Assembly (NCBI GenBank): GCA_963827595.1
Contig: CAWHBT010000004.1
Span: forward strand, 186,001-250,000
Source: DATEDA01 sp963827595
GTDB taxonomy: Bacteria > Pseudomonadota > Gammaproteobacteria > Burkholderiales > SG8-39
Length of the DNA stretch: 64,000 nucleotides
Direction of reading: 5' to 3'
Both the position numbers and the translations under genes were made by a program. Shown one piece after another: positions 8,251 through 16,493 of the stretch; position 1 is the first letter of the stretch; the number at the start of each line of letters is the position of its first letter. The notes beneath the pieces were generated by a model, which made no database searches, was not told the DNA's origin, and was given only the letters and a program-made list of their open reading frames with translations.

Positions 8251-8934
8251 TCAGTAGCCCAGACTGCGCAGCAAGCTCATATCCAGACCGCCAACCGATT
8301 CGGCGGCAGGTATCTCCGTCTCAAAGGCTTTCCTGAAGCAGTCGCGCAGCAGCAATCTTCGCAGATAGCGATGCAGTCGCGGATACTGTGCCGCGTCAAT
8401 CCTCTCGCCCGCATAGTGGTAGTTGATGAGGATCGACGCGACCGCGATGTCGGCGATGGAGAAGGCGTTGCCCGCAAAGTACTCTCCGGCGAAAGACTTG
8501 TCCAAGTAAGCCAGCCGCGGAGGAATCATCTCGGTCAGTGATCTACGGATCAGTTCCTCGTCCGGGGCTTGGTTCAGGAACTTGGGCGCAAACACCCGCT
8601 GCATCAGCAGTCCGCGCAGCACATGCGACGCCAACCCACCGTCTACGAACTCCTCGATCCACAGGGCGCGCGCGTATTGCTTCGGGTCCGCCGGGTAGAT
8701 TGCGCGGTTCGGGTGGGTCCGCTCGAGATACAGGCATATCACCGAGGAGTCGGCGAGCCCGTATTCGCCGTCCTGAACCGCGGGAATCAAGCCAAGCGGA
8801 CTCAGTTCTGTCCAGCCTGCCGGCGGAGTCAGCGGGACGACCGGCACGAGTTCGTACGGGATCCCTTTTTCGATCGCGGCGAGGATAACCTTTCGAGTAT
8901 GCGCAGAAAATGGCACACCGTGAATCTTGAGCAT
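8251..8934 (-). CDS. Glutathione S-transferase family protein
   Basis: A 227-residue protein with a thioredoxin-fold N-terminal domain (1-80) carrying the glutathione gamma-glutamyl contact motif DSSVICLYLE, and an all-helical C-terminal domain with the N-capping segment FSIADIAVASILI. Such enzymes conjugate or reduce electrophilic compounds with glutathione in the cytoplasm. AGGAG precedes the ATG. It is the first gene of a minus-strand unit with the MerR regulator, under the MerR-type promoter at 8964-8994, pointing to induction by a toxic electrophile. Confidence 0.88.
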   Translation of the reverse strand: MLKIHGVPFSAHTRKVILAAIEKGIPYELVPVVPLTPPAGWTELSPLGLIPAVQDGEYGLADSSVICLYLERTHPNRAIYPADPKQYARALWIEEFVDGGLASHVLRGLLMQRVFAPKFLNQAPDEELIRRSLTEMIPPRLAYLDKSFAGEYFAGNAFSIADIAVASILINYHYAGERIDAAQYPRLHRYLRRLLLRDCFRKAFETEIPAAESVGGLDMSLLRSLGY

Positions 8935-8963
8935 GGTCGGCTCCTTCTGGTCAAGGAGTCGTG

Positions 8964-8994
8964 ACCGTAGTGCTTGACGCTACGTCAAGGTCAA
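8964..8994 (-). promoter_or_regulatory. MerR-type promoter with operator palindrome for the GST-merR unit
   Basis: On the minus strand a -35 TTGACC (8994-8989) and a -10 TACGGT (8969-8964) are 19 bases apart, the over-long spacing typical of MerR-controlled promoters. A perfect palindrome CTTGACG-TAG-CGTCAAG (8989-8973) occupies the spacer and abuts the -35. The predicted start lies about 20 bases before the GST ATG. The regulator is probably the MerR protein encoded just downstream. Confidence 0.7.
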
Positions 8995-9059
8995 GCAGAA
9001 CGTTCGCAAACCAGCGCCCTCGGCAAAACAACGACTTACCGCGAGGTCGCGTCCCGGGC

Positions 9060-9095
9060 TTGCATTTTCGTCCAGTACTGGCTATTAATACATAT
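9060..9095 (+). promoter_or_regulatory. SOS (LexA-box) promoter of the lexA-imuA-imuB-dnaE2 operon
   Basis: TACTG-N10-CATAT at 9076-9095 matches the proteobacterial LexA box TACTG-N10-CAGTA in the first half-site and the CA of the second. It overlaps a possible sigma70 promoter, TTGCAT (9060-9065), 17 bases, TATTAA (9083-9088). LexA bound here would cover the -10 region. It lies about 30 bases before the first gene of the cassette at 9124, implying autoregulation by the encoded LexA. Confidence 0.65.
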
Positions 9096-9123
9096 AGGGA
9101 GCGCTTGCGCCAAGGAGCCAGTC

Positions 9124-9543
9124 ATGGATCACGAGAAAGCGCTTTCCATTCTGCAAGCCCTGTCGAACGGCACCGACCCGTCCTCGGGCCAACCTTTCCC
9201 GGCCGCGAGCCCGTACCAGCAGCCCGACGTCGTGCGCGCGCTTTATCAGGCGGTGCGCGCGCTCGAGGCGGCGGTCACGGCGCAAAAGCGGCAGGCGGCG
9301 CGCGTCACCGGCGCCGGCAACTCCGGCAAGCCGTGGGCGAAGGACGAGGACGATCGGCTCGTCGCCGCCTTCGACGCCGGCCAATCGATCGACGAGCTCG
9401 CCGCCGCGCACGGCCGCAGCCGACTCGCGATCGAGGCGCGGCTCGCGCGCTTCGGCAAGGTGCCGATGCCGGCCGGCGTGCGGGCGATCGCCGGCATCCA
9501 GGCGCGCGAGTCGCTGCATGCCCAGTATTCGGTACGTGTCTAG
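9124..9543 (+). CDS. Small SANT/HTH-like protein, first gene of the SOS mutagenesis operon
   Basis: A 139-residue protein of unknown function starting at the ATG behind AAGGAG. Residues 69-111 (KPWAKDEDDRLVAAFD followed by SIDELAAAHGRSRLAIEARL) look like a SANT/Myb or helix-turn-helix unit of the kind that ends with an LGRSRLAIEARL helix. The N-terminal half is helical and alanine-rich. It lies directly behind the LexA box and 11 bases before lexA, so it should be damage-induced with the mutasome. It might act on DNA or assist LexA, but nothing in the sequence proves that. Confidence 0.7.
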   Translation: MDHEKALSILQALSNGTDPSSGQPFPAASPYQQPDVVRALYQAVRALEAAVTAQKRQAARVTGAGNSGKPWAKDEDDRLVAAFDAGQSIDELAAAHGRSRLAIEARLARFGKVPMPAGVRAIAGIQARESLHAQYSVRV

Positions 9544-9554
9544 GAGCGATTAGC

Positions 9555-10154
9555 ATGAAAGAGCTCACCCCGCGGCAGACGGAGATCCTGCAGCTCATCC
9601 GCGACACGATCGCGGAGACGGGCTTTCCGCCGACGCGCGCCGAGATCGCGCGCATGCTCGACTTCGCCTCCCCCAACGCCGCCGAGGAGCACCTGCGCGC
9701 GCTCGAGCGCAAAGGGGTGATCGAGATCCTCGACGGCACCGCGCGGGGCTTGCGGCTGAAGGAGGCCGCGGGGTTGCCGCTCGTCGGCCGCGTCGCCGCC
9801 GGCTCGCCGATCCTCGCCGAGGAGCACGTCATCGGTCGCTATGCCGTCGACCCGCATCTCTTCCGCCCGCGCGCCGACTATCTGCTGAAGGTGCGCGGCA
9901 TGAGCATGCGCGACGCCGGCATCCTCGACGGGGACATCCTCGCCGTGCACAAGACCGAGGAGGCGCGGTCCGGGCAAGTCGTGGTCGCGCGCCTGCACGA
10001 CGAAGTGACGGTGAAGCGGCTGCGCCGCCGCGGCGCGACGGTCGAGCTCCTGCCCGAGAACCCCGAGTTCAAGCCGATCGTGGTCGACACCCGCGAGGCG
10101 CTGTTCGCGATCGAGGGCCTCGCGGTCGGAGTCATTCGCAACCGGGCGCTCTAG
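9555..10154 (+). CDS. lexA: LexA repressor
   Basis: A 199-residue LexA. The winged helix-turn-helix occupies residues 1-70. The self-cleavage bond is Ala82-Gly83 in GRVAAGSP, and the catalytic dyad is Ser117 (GMSMRDAG) with Lys154 (EVTVKRL), the same spacing as in E. coli LexA. RecA filaments trigger cleavage and so derepress SOS genes. Here lexA is inside the mutagenesis operon itself, an arrangement known as the imuA-imuB-dnaE2 cassette with its own LexA, often a second copy in the genome. Whether another lexA exists elsewhere cannot be seen. Confidence 0.95.
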   Translation: MKELTPRQTEILQLIRDTIAETGFPPTRAEIARMLDFASPNAAEEHLRALERKGVIEILDGTARGLRLKEAAGLPLVGRVAAGSPILAEEHVIGRYAVDPHLFRPRADYLLKVRGMSMRDAGILDGDILAVHKTEEARSGQVVVARLHDEVTVKRLRRRGATVELLPENPEFKPIVVDTREALFAIEGLAVGVIRNRAL

Positions 10155-10170
10155 CAGCGCGTGTTTCCCG

Positions 10171-10194
10171 CCCTTCCCCCGCCAGGGGGAAGGG
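10171..10194. repeat. GC hairpin (REP-like) between lexA and imuA
   Basis: Perfect 10-base arms CCCTTCCCCC and GGGGGAAGGG flank a GCCA loop, 17 bases after the lexA stop. No U-run follows, so it is not a classical terminator. A related hairpin is at 19904-19928. It may set mRNA stability between lexA and the polymerase genes. Confidence 0.5.
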
Positions 10195-10208
10195 ACTCAC
10201 CGTCATCC

Positions 10209-10913
10209 ATGGACCTCGCCGGTTCGCTGTCGTTTGCCGCCCTCCTCGCCCGCCCCGACATCCAGCGCGGCGGCGAGCTCGCACGGGTGGCGAGCGCGAG
10301 CGTTCCGACCGGCTTCCCGCAATTGGATGCGGCACTGCCCGGCGGCGGCTGGCCGACCGGCAGCCTCGCCGAGCTGCTGCCGAGCCACGAAGGCATCGGC
10401 GAGGTCCGCATCTTCGGGCCGGCGCTCGCCGCGCTCGCACGCGCCGGCAAACGGCTCGCCTGGATCGCACCGCCGTACCTTCCCTACGCCCCGGCGCTCG
10501 CCGCGGCCGGGATCGATCTCGCACAAGTCCTGATCGTCAGGACGCGGGCGGCGCGCGATGCGCTGTGGGCAGCCGAGCAAGCGCTGCATTCTGCCGCCTG
10601 CGGTGCAGTGCTTGTCTGGCCGACTGAGGTGAGGTACCTGGCGCTTCGCCGACTGCAGCTCGCTGCTGAACGGAGTCAGGCGATGACCGTGCTGTTTCGC
10701 CCACCGGATGTCGCCAGCGAGCCGTCGCCGGCGGTGCTGCGCCTTGGGCTCCACACCGCCGCCGGCGGGCTCGCGGTGCAAATCCTCAAGCGCCGCGGCG
10801 CCGTCTGCGAGCGGCCGATGCTCGTGACATTGAGCGAACCGCATGCAGTGGATCGCGCTCCACCTGCCGAACCTGCCGCTCGAGGCATTGACGCGCGCGC
10901 TTGCCACGCCTGA
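10209..10913 (+). CDS. imuA: Translesion DNA synthesis-associated protein ImuA
   Basis: A 234-residue RecA-like protein without a canonical Walker A. The segment LDAALPGGGWPTGSLAEL and the following strand-helix pattern (RLAWIAPPYLPYAPALAAAGI) are typical of ImuA, which joins ImuB and DnaE2 in a damage-induced mutasome. The ATG at 10209 is preferred to one at 10161, which lies in the hairpin region. The 3' end overlaps imuB by 71 bases in another frame, so the two proteins are probably translated in a coupled way. Confidence 0.9.
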   Translation: MDLAGSLSFAALLARPDIQRGGELARVASASVPTGFPQLDAALPGGGWPTGSLAELLPSHEGIGEVRIFGPALAALARAGKRLAWIAPPYLPYAPALAAAGIDLAQVLIVRTRAARDALWAAEQALHSAACGAVLVWPTEVRYLALRRLQLAAERSQAMTVLFRPPDVASEPSPAVLRLGLHTAAGGLAVQILKRRGAVCERPMLVTLSEPHAVDRAPPAEPAARGIDARACHA

Positions 10914-12285
10914 GCCGCAGGCGGTCGCGGAGCACCACCGCATCGTCGCCTGCGACGGCAAGGCGCTGGCGCGCGGCGTGCGACCGGGCATGACCGCCGC
11001 GGCGGCGACGGCGCTCGCCCCGCAGCTTGCCGTTCATCCCCGCAACGCCGCCGAGGAGACCGAAGGCCTCCTCGGGCTGGCCGGCTGGGCGGCGCAATTC
11101 ACGCCGGGCGTCGCGCTCGAGCTGCCCGACGCGCTCGTGCTGGAGGTCTCCGGAAGCCTCCGGCTCTTCGGTAGCCTGAAACGCATCACCACGGGCCTGC
11201 GCGAAGGCTGCGCGCGCATGGGGTTCACCCCGCTCATCGCCGCCGCGCCGACGCCGCGCGGCGCGGCCTGGCTCGCCCGCACCGGTCGCGAGATCCTCAT
11301 GGCGGACGCCGCGCAGCTCGAGGAAGCGCTCGCCACGCTGCCGGTGCGCGTCCTCGCCGGGGATGCGGACACGTTCGAAGCGCTTGCGGCCATCGGCGCG
11401 ACGCGCATCGCGGACGTTCTGAACCTCCCGCGCGCGGGGCTCGCGCGCCGCTTCGGGCTGCGACTCCTCGACGACCTCGACCGCGCGCTCGGGCGCACGC
11501 CGGATCCGCGCACGTTCTTCGTTCCGTCGGCGACGTTCGGCGCGCGCCTCGAGCTGCCGGCGGAGGTGACCCAGGCCGAGGCGTTGCTGTTCGCCGCGCG
11601 GCGGCTCTTCGTGCAGCTCGAGGGCTTTCTCGCGGCGCGCGCCGCCGGCGTGCGCCGTCTCGTGCTGCGGCTCTTCCATCGCGAAGCCCGCTTCACGGAG
11701 GTGCCGATCGGCTTCGTCGCGCCGAGCCGCGACGCCGCGCACTTCACGACGCTGGCGCGCGAGCGGCTCGCGACGCTCGTGCTTCCCGATCCGGTCCGGG
11801 CGCTCGCGCTCGTCGCCGACGACATCGTGCCGTTCGCCGGCGAGCCGCTGGCGCTCTTTGCCGACGGCGCACCTGCGCCCGGCGATTGGCCGAAGCTCGT
11901 GGAACGTCTCCGCGCCCGGCTCGGTACGGCGGCGGTGCACGGCGTCGCAGTCGCGGCGGAGCATCGGCCGGAGTACGCGTCGCGGGCGCGCGAGATCGCT
12001 GCCGATGTGAAGGCCGCGCACCCCACGCTGTCCGGGGACAGCGGGCTCCGCCCCTTCTGGCTCCTGCCCGCCCCGCGGCCGCTCGCGGAGATCGACGCGG
12101 TGCCCCATCACGGCGGGCCGCTGCGCCTCCTGGCCGGTCCCGAGCGCATCGAGTCGGGCTGGTGGGACGGCAGCGACGTCGCGCGCGACTACTTCGTCGC
12201 CCAGGCGCCCGACCGTTCGCTCGTGTGGGTGTACCGCGAGCGCCGCGCGCCGGGCGGGTGGTTCCTGCACGGTTTGTTCGCCTGA
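10843..12285 (+). CDS. imuB: ImuB, inactive Y-family polymerase homologue of the mutasome
   Basis: A 480-residue DinB-like protein. The first catalytic-strand motif reads IALHLPNLPLEAL and the second LEVSGSLRLFG (about 101-111), without the metal-binding acidic residues of active Y-family polymerases. Known ImuB proteins likewise lack catalysis and act as the hub that binds the beta clamp, DnaE2 and ImuA. Fingers, palm and little-finger regions are all present at usual length. It starts inside the imuA 3' end and is followed 10 bases later by dnaE2. Confidence 0.92.
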   Translation: MQWIALHLPNLPLEALTRALATPEPQAVAEHHRIVACDGKALARGVRPGMTAAAATALAPQLAVHPRNAAEETEGLLGLAGWAAQFTPGVALELPDALVLEVSGSLRLFGSLKRITTGLREGCARMGFTPLIAAAPTPRGAAWLARTGREILMADAAQLEEALATLPVRVLAGDADTFEALAAIGATRIADVLNLPRAGLARRFGLRLLDDLDRALGRTPDPRTFFVPSATFGARLELPAEVTQAEALLFAARRLFVQLEGFLAARAAGVRRLVLRLFHREARFTEVPIGFVAPSRDAAHFTTLARERLATLVLPDPVRALALVADDIVPFAGEPLALFADGAPAPGDWPKLVERLRARLGTAAVHGVAVAAEHRPEYASRAREIAADVKAAHPTLSGDSGLRPFWLLPAPRPLAEIDAVPHHGGPLRLLAGPERIESGWWDGSDVARDYFVAQAPDRSLVWVYRERRAPGGWFLHGLFA

Positions 12286-12295
12286 TGCTCGGGCC

Positions 12296-15200
12296 ATGCT
12301 CCCGCAGTACGCCGAGCTGCACTGCCTCACGAACTTCAGCTTCCTGCGCGGCGCCTCGCACCCGGAGGAACTCGTCGCCCGCGCCGCCGCGCTCGGCTAC
12401 GCGGCGCTCGCGATCACCGACGAGTGCTCGGTCGCCGGCGTCGTGCGCGCGCACGTCGCCGCGAAGGATCACGGTCTCAAGCTCCTCATCGGCACGGAGA
12501 TCGCCCTCGCTGACGGGCCGAAGCTGGTGCTGCTCGCGACCAACCGTGCGGGCTACGGAAACCTCTCCGAGCTGATCACCAAAGGGCGGCGCAGCGCCGC
12601 GAAAGGCAGCTACCGGCTGACGCGCGTGGACCTGGACGAGGGACTAGGCGACTGTCTCGCGCTGCTCGTCCCGGACCCGACGATCGGTGATCCGGAGCAC
12701 GCCCACTGGCTCGCCGAGCGCTTCCCCGGCCGGGCGTGGATTGCGGCCGAGCTCCATTGCGGCCCCGACGACCGCGCGCGGCTCGCGGGCTTGCGCGAGC
12801 TCGCGTGCGCCGCGGGGATCCCGCTCGTCGCCGCCGGCGACGTGCACCTGCACGTGCGTTCGCGACGCCGGCTCCAGGACGTCCTGACCGCCGTGCGCCT
12901 CGGCAAACCCGTGCGCGAGTGCGGTCACGCCTTGTTCCCCAGCGGCGAGCGCCATCTGCGATTGCGGATGCGCCTGGCGCAGCTCTATCCCCCCGAGCTG
13001 CTCGCCGAGACGCTCCGCGTCGCGGAGGCGTGCGCCTTTTCGCTCGACGGACTCCGCTACGAGTACCCGGAGGAGCTCGTGCCGGCAGGCGAGACTCCGA
13101 CGACCTGGCTCCGCAAGCTGACCGAGGAAGGCCTCGCCTGGCGGTTCCCCGCAGGCGTGCCCGAACAGGTGCGCAAGCTCGTCGAGCACGAGCTACGACT
13201 CATCGCCGACCTCGCCTACGAGGCCTACTTCCTCACCGTCCACGACATCGTCCGGTTCGCCCGCGCGCGGGGGATCCTCTGCCAGGGCCGCGGCTCGGCG
13301 GCGAACTCGGCGGTGTGCTACGCGCTCGGCGTCACCGAGGTGGACCCCGCCCGGATGTCGATGCTCTTCGAGCGCTTCATCTCGCGCGAGCGGAACGAGC
13401 CGCCCGACATCGACGTCGACTTCGAGCACCAGCGGCGCGAGGAGGTCATCCAGTACGTCTACGCCAAGTACGGCCGCGACCGCGCCGCCATCGCCGCCAC
13501 CGTCATCACCTACCGCCCGAAGAGCGCGATCCGCGACGTCGGCAAGGCGCTCGGCCTCGATCCCGCCCAGGTCGACCAGCTCGCCAAGTCGCGCGCCTGG
13601 TGGGATCACGGGCGCCTTGAACCGGACAAGCTCGCCGCGGACGGCTTCGACGCGGCGAGCCCGGTCATCGGGCAGCTCTGCGAGCTCGTGAACGCGCTCA
13701 TCGGCTTCCCGCGCCATCTCTCGCAGCACACCGGCGGATTCGTGATCACCCGCGGCTCGCTCGCCCGCCTCGTCCCGATCGAGAACGCGGCGATGCCCGA
13801 CCGCAGCGTGATCCAGTGGGACAAGGACGACCTCGACGCGCTGGGGCTGCTCAAGGTCGACGTCCTCGCGCTCGGCATGCTGTCCGCCATTCGACGGGCG
13901 CTGGACCTGATCGGCGGGCGCTTCACCATGGCGGACATCCCGCCGGAGGACGCGGGCGTGTACGAGATGATCCAGCACGCCGACACGATGGGCGTGTTCC
14001 AGATCGAGTCGCGCGCGCAGATGGCGATGCTGCCGCGCCTGCGGCCCGAGAGCTTCTTCGACCTCGTGATCGAGGTGGCGATCGTGCGCCCCGGCCCGAT
14101 CCAGGGCGGCATGGTGCATCCGTACCTGCGGCGCCGGCAGGGCCTCGAGCCGGTCAGCTATCCGAGCGCGGCGGTCCGGCAGGTGCTCGAACGCACGCTC
14201 GGCGTACCGATCTTCCAGGAGCAGGTGATGAGCCTCGCGGTGGTCGCCGCGGGCTTCACCCCCGGCGAGGCGGACCGCCTGCGCCGGGCGATGGCGGCAT
14301 GGCGGCGCAAGGGCGGACTCGAGCCGTTCGAGCGACGGCTGCAGGACGGCATGCTCGCGCGCGGCTACACGCGCGAGTTCGCCGCGAGCATCTACCGCCA
14401 GATCCTCGGCTTCGGCGAGTACGGCTTTCCCGAGTCGCACGCGGCGAGCTTCGCGCTGCTCGTCTACGTCTCGTCGTGGATCAAGCGCTACCACCCGGCG
14501 GCGTTCTGCGCCGCGCTCCTTAACAGCCAGCCGATGGGGTTCTACGCGCCGTCGCAGCTCGTCCAGGATGCGCGCCGCCACGGCGTCGAAGTGCGGCCGG
14601 TGGATGCGAGTGTGAGCGCGTGGGAGTGCACGCTCGAGCCGGGGCATGGGCTTTCGGCTCCCGTGCTGCGGCTGGGCATGCTCATGGTCAAGGGCCTCTC
14701 CCAGGCCGGGGCGGAGCGAATCGCCGCGGCGCGGCGGGAGCGGCCCTTCACGAGCGTCGCCGAGCTCGCGCGCCGCGCGTGCCTCGACCAGCGCGACCTC
14801 AAGTGCCTCGCCGCCGCCGGCGCGCTCAATCCGCTCGCGGAGCACCGGCGACTCGCGTACTGGGACGTCGCCGGGGTCGAAGCCCGGGCCGGGCTGCTGC
14901 ATGATGCGCCGGTGATCGAGGCGGCGCCGCGCCTGCAGCCGCCGACCGAGGGCGAGAACCTGGTCGCCGACTACGCGAGCCTCGGCCTCACGCTCGGCCG
15001 GCATCCGCTCGCCCTGCTGCGCGACCGGCTGCGCCGCTTGCGGCTCGCCACCGCCGAAGAGATCCGGAGCCTCCCGCACGGCCGCCTGGCGCGCGCCTGC
15101 GGGATCGTCACCGGCCGCCAGCGGCCCGACACCGCGGCGGGCGTGGTGTTCGTGACGCTCGAGGACGAAACCGGCTACGTCAACGTCGTCGTCTGGCGCG

Positions 15201-15364
15201 ATCTCGGCGAGCGCCAGCGCCGCGAGCTCCTCGGCGCGCAGCTGATGACGGTGCACGGCGTGATCGAGCGCGAGGGCGAGGTCGTCCATCTCGTCGCCCG
15301 CAGACTCGTCGATCACAGCGCGCTGCTCGGGCGCCTCGTCACCCGCTCGCGCGACTTCCATTGA
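12296..15364 (+). CDS. dnaE2: Error-prone DNA polymerase DnaE2 (ImuC)
   Basis: A 1022-residue C-family polymerase of the short DnaE2 class. An N-terminal PHP domain begins with YAELHCLTNFSFLRGASH. The palm carries the catalytic aspartates in PDIDVDFEHQRRE (about 371-383), followed by the GFPRHLSQHTGGFV segment. The C-terminus has helix-hairpin-helix and OB-fold regions (VTLEDETGYVNVVVW, about 955-970). It extends primers past lesions during SOS mutagenesis with ImuA and ImuB. It is the last gene of the operon. The next start lies 13 bases downstream, so read-through is possible. Confidence 0.96.
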   Translation: MLPQYAELHCLTNFSFLRGASHPEELVARAAALGYAALAITDECSVAGVVRAHVAAKDHGLKLLIGTEIALADGPKLVLLATNRAGYGNLSELITKGRRSAAKGSYRLTRVDLDEGLGDCLALLVPDPTIGDPEHAHWLAERFPGRAWIAAELHCGPDDRARLAGLRELACAAGIPLVAAGDVHLHVRSRRRLQDVLTAVRLGKPVRECGHALFPSGERHLRLRMRLAQLYPPELLAETLRVAEACAFSLDGLRYEYPEELVPAGETPTTWLRKLTEEGLAWRFPAGVPEQVRKLVEHELRLIADLAYEAYFLTVHDIVRFARARGILCQGRGSAANSAVCYALGVTEVDPARMSMLFERFISRERNEPPDIDVDFEHQRREEVIQYVYAKYGRDRAAIAATVITYRPKSAIRDVGKALGLDPAQVDQLAKSRAWWDHGRLEPDKLAADGFDAASPVIGQLCELVNALIGFPRHLSQHTGGFVITRGSLARLVPIENAAMPDRSVIQWDKDDLDALGLLKVDVLALGMLSAIRRALDLIGGRFTMADIPPEDAGVYEMIQHADTMGVFQIESRAQMAMLPRLRPESFFDLVIEVAIVRPGPIQGGMVHPYLRRRQGLEPVSYPSAAVRQVLERTLGVPIFQEQVMSLAVVAAGFTPGEADRLRRAMAAWRRKGGLEPFERRLQDGMLARGYTREFAASIYRQILGFGEYGFPESHAASFALLVYVSSWIKRYHPAAFCAALLNSQPMGFYAPSQLVQDARRHGVEVRPVDASVSAWECTLEPGHGLSAPVLRLGMLMVKGLSQAGAERIAAARRERPFTSVAELARRACLDQRDLKCLAAAGALNPLAEHRRLAYWDVAGVEARAGLLHDAPVIEAAPRLQPPTEGENLVADYASLGLTLGRHPLALLRDRLRRLRLATAEEIRSLPHGRLARACGIVTGRQRPDTAAGVVFVTLEDETGYVNVVVWRDLGERQRRELLGAQLMTVHGVIEREGEVVHLVARRLVDHSALLGRLVTRSRDFH

Positions 15365-15377
15365 GTACACTCTCGCC

Positions 15378-15920
15378 GTGCTCGAGGACACCCTGAAGCT
15401 CATCCTTTCCCTGCCCGGGCGCAAGCCCGCCCGGTCGCTGCCCCGCCGCCTCGACGGGCTCTTCGCCGAGCTCGCGCGCGCGTCGGGAGCGCCGGAGGCA
15501 AGCCGGATCGAGACGCTGATCTGGGCCGCCTGGATGTCGCACGCCGACCCCACGGCCGAGGAAAGCCTCGAGCGTGCGACTCGCGCCATCGCTGCCCACG
15601 ACCCGGCCGAGGCCGAGACGATCCTCGACGAGCTCGTCCAGGCGCAACCGGACTACGCCGAGGCCTGGAACAAGCGGGCGACGCTTTACTTCCGCCTGAA
15701 CCGGGACGACGAGAGCGTGCAGGACATCCGCCGGACGCTCGAGCTCGAGCCGCGACACTTCGGGGCGATCTGCGGGTTCGGGCAGATCTGCCTGCGCCAC
15801 GGCAACCGCCCGGCCGCGATGTTCGCCTTCGACGCCGCGCTCCGGATCAACCCGCATCTGGGCGCCGTCCGGACGGTTTTCGAGGAACTTGCCGCAGAAA
15901 CGGGCAGAACGGCGCACTGA
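15378..15920 (+). CDS. TPR-like protein, first of two tandem paralogues
   Basis: A 180-residue protein starting at a GTG 13 bases after dnaE2. The N-terminus DTLKLILSLPGRKPARSL and a central TPR pair (PDYAEAWNKRATLYFRLNRDDES, given here as its first part YAEAWNKRATLYF, then LELEPRHFGA) identify a small tetratricopeptide fold. There is no signal peptide, so it is cytoplasmic. It matches the next gene over its whole length at equal size, so one is a duplicate of the other. Function is unknown. Its place after dnaE2 might be chance. Confidence 0.75.
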   Translation: MLEDTLKLILSLPGRKPARSLPRRLDGLFAELARASGAPEASRIETLIWAAWMSHADPTAEESLERATRAIAAHDPAEAETILDELVQAQPDYAEAWNKRATLYFRLNRDDESVQDIRRTLELEPRHFGAICGFGQICLRHGNRPAAMFAFDAALRINPHLGAVRTVFEELAAETGRTAH

Positions 15921-15950
15921 CCACCCGCGCCGGCGCGTAGATTGGCGCTG

Positions 15951-16493
15951 ATGTACACCGAAACCCTGAAGCTGATCGCGACCTCGCCGCGGCGGCGGCC
16001 CTCGCCCCGCCTGCATCGCGGGCTCGATACCCTGCTCCGTCGGCTCGCGGACCTCGCGTCCGCGCCGTGGGCGGACGCGACCCAGGACGGGATCTGGCAG
16101 CTGTGGATGACCTATCCGGACGCCGGCGCCGTCGCCGAGCTCGAGCGCGCGACGCGGGCGATCGTCGCGTCCGACTTCGCGGCGGCCGAGCGCATCCTGG
16201 GGCGCCTCATCGCCCTCCATCCCGGGTTCGCCGAGGCCTGGCACAAGCGGGGCACGCTCTACTACCTGCAGCAGCGCGACGAGGAGAGCGTTCGCGACTT
16301 CCACCACGCGCTCACTCTCGAGCCGCGCCACTTCGGCGCGATGCTGTCGTTCGCCGAGCTTTGCACGGCCAACAAGCGTGCCGGCGACGCGGCGTTCGTC
16401 CTCGACATCGCGCTCCGGCTCAACCCGCATCTCGCGGAGACCCGCAAGCAGCTCGATGCGCTCCTCGCCGAGCGCCCCGAGCGCACGCACTAG
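15951..16493 (+). CDS. TPR-like protein, second of two tandem paralogues
   Basis: Also 180 residues, from the ATG at 15951. Shared blocks with its neighbour include ETLKLI at the start, ELERATRAI, FAEAWHKRGTLYY, LTLEPRHFGAM and RLNPHL near the end. The two copies have clearly diverged, so the duplication is not recent. No signal peptide or catalytic motif is seen. Its TAG stop shares bases with the stop of the convergent argD gene (overlap of 4 bases). Confidence 0.75.
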   Translation: MYTETLKLIATSPRRRPSPRLHRGLDTLLRRLADLASAPWADATQDGIWQLWMTYPDAGAVAELERATRAIVASDFAAAERILGRLIALHPGFAEAWHKRGTLYYLQQRDEESVRDFHHALTLEPRHFGAMLSFAELCTANKRAGDAAFVLDIALRLNPHLAETRKQLDALLAERPERTH

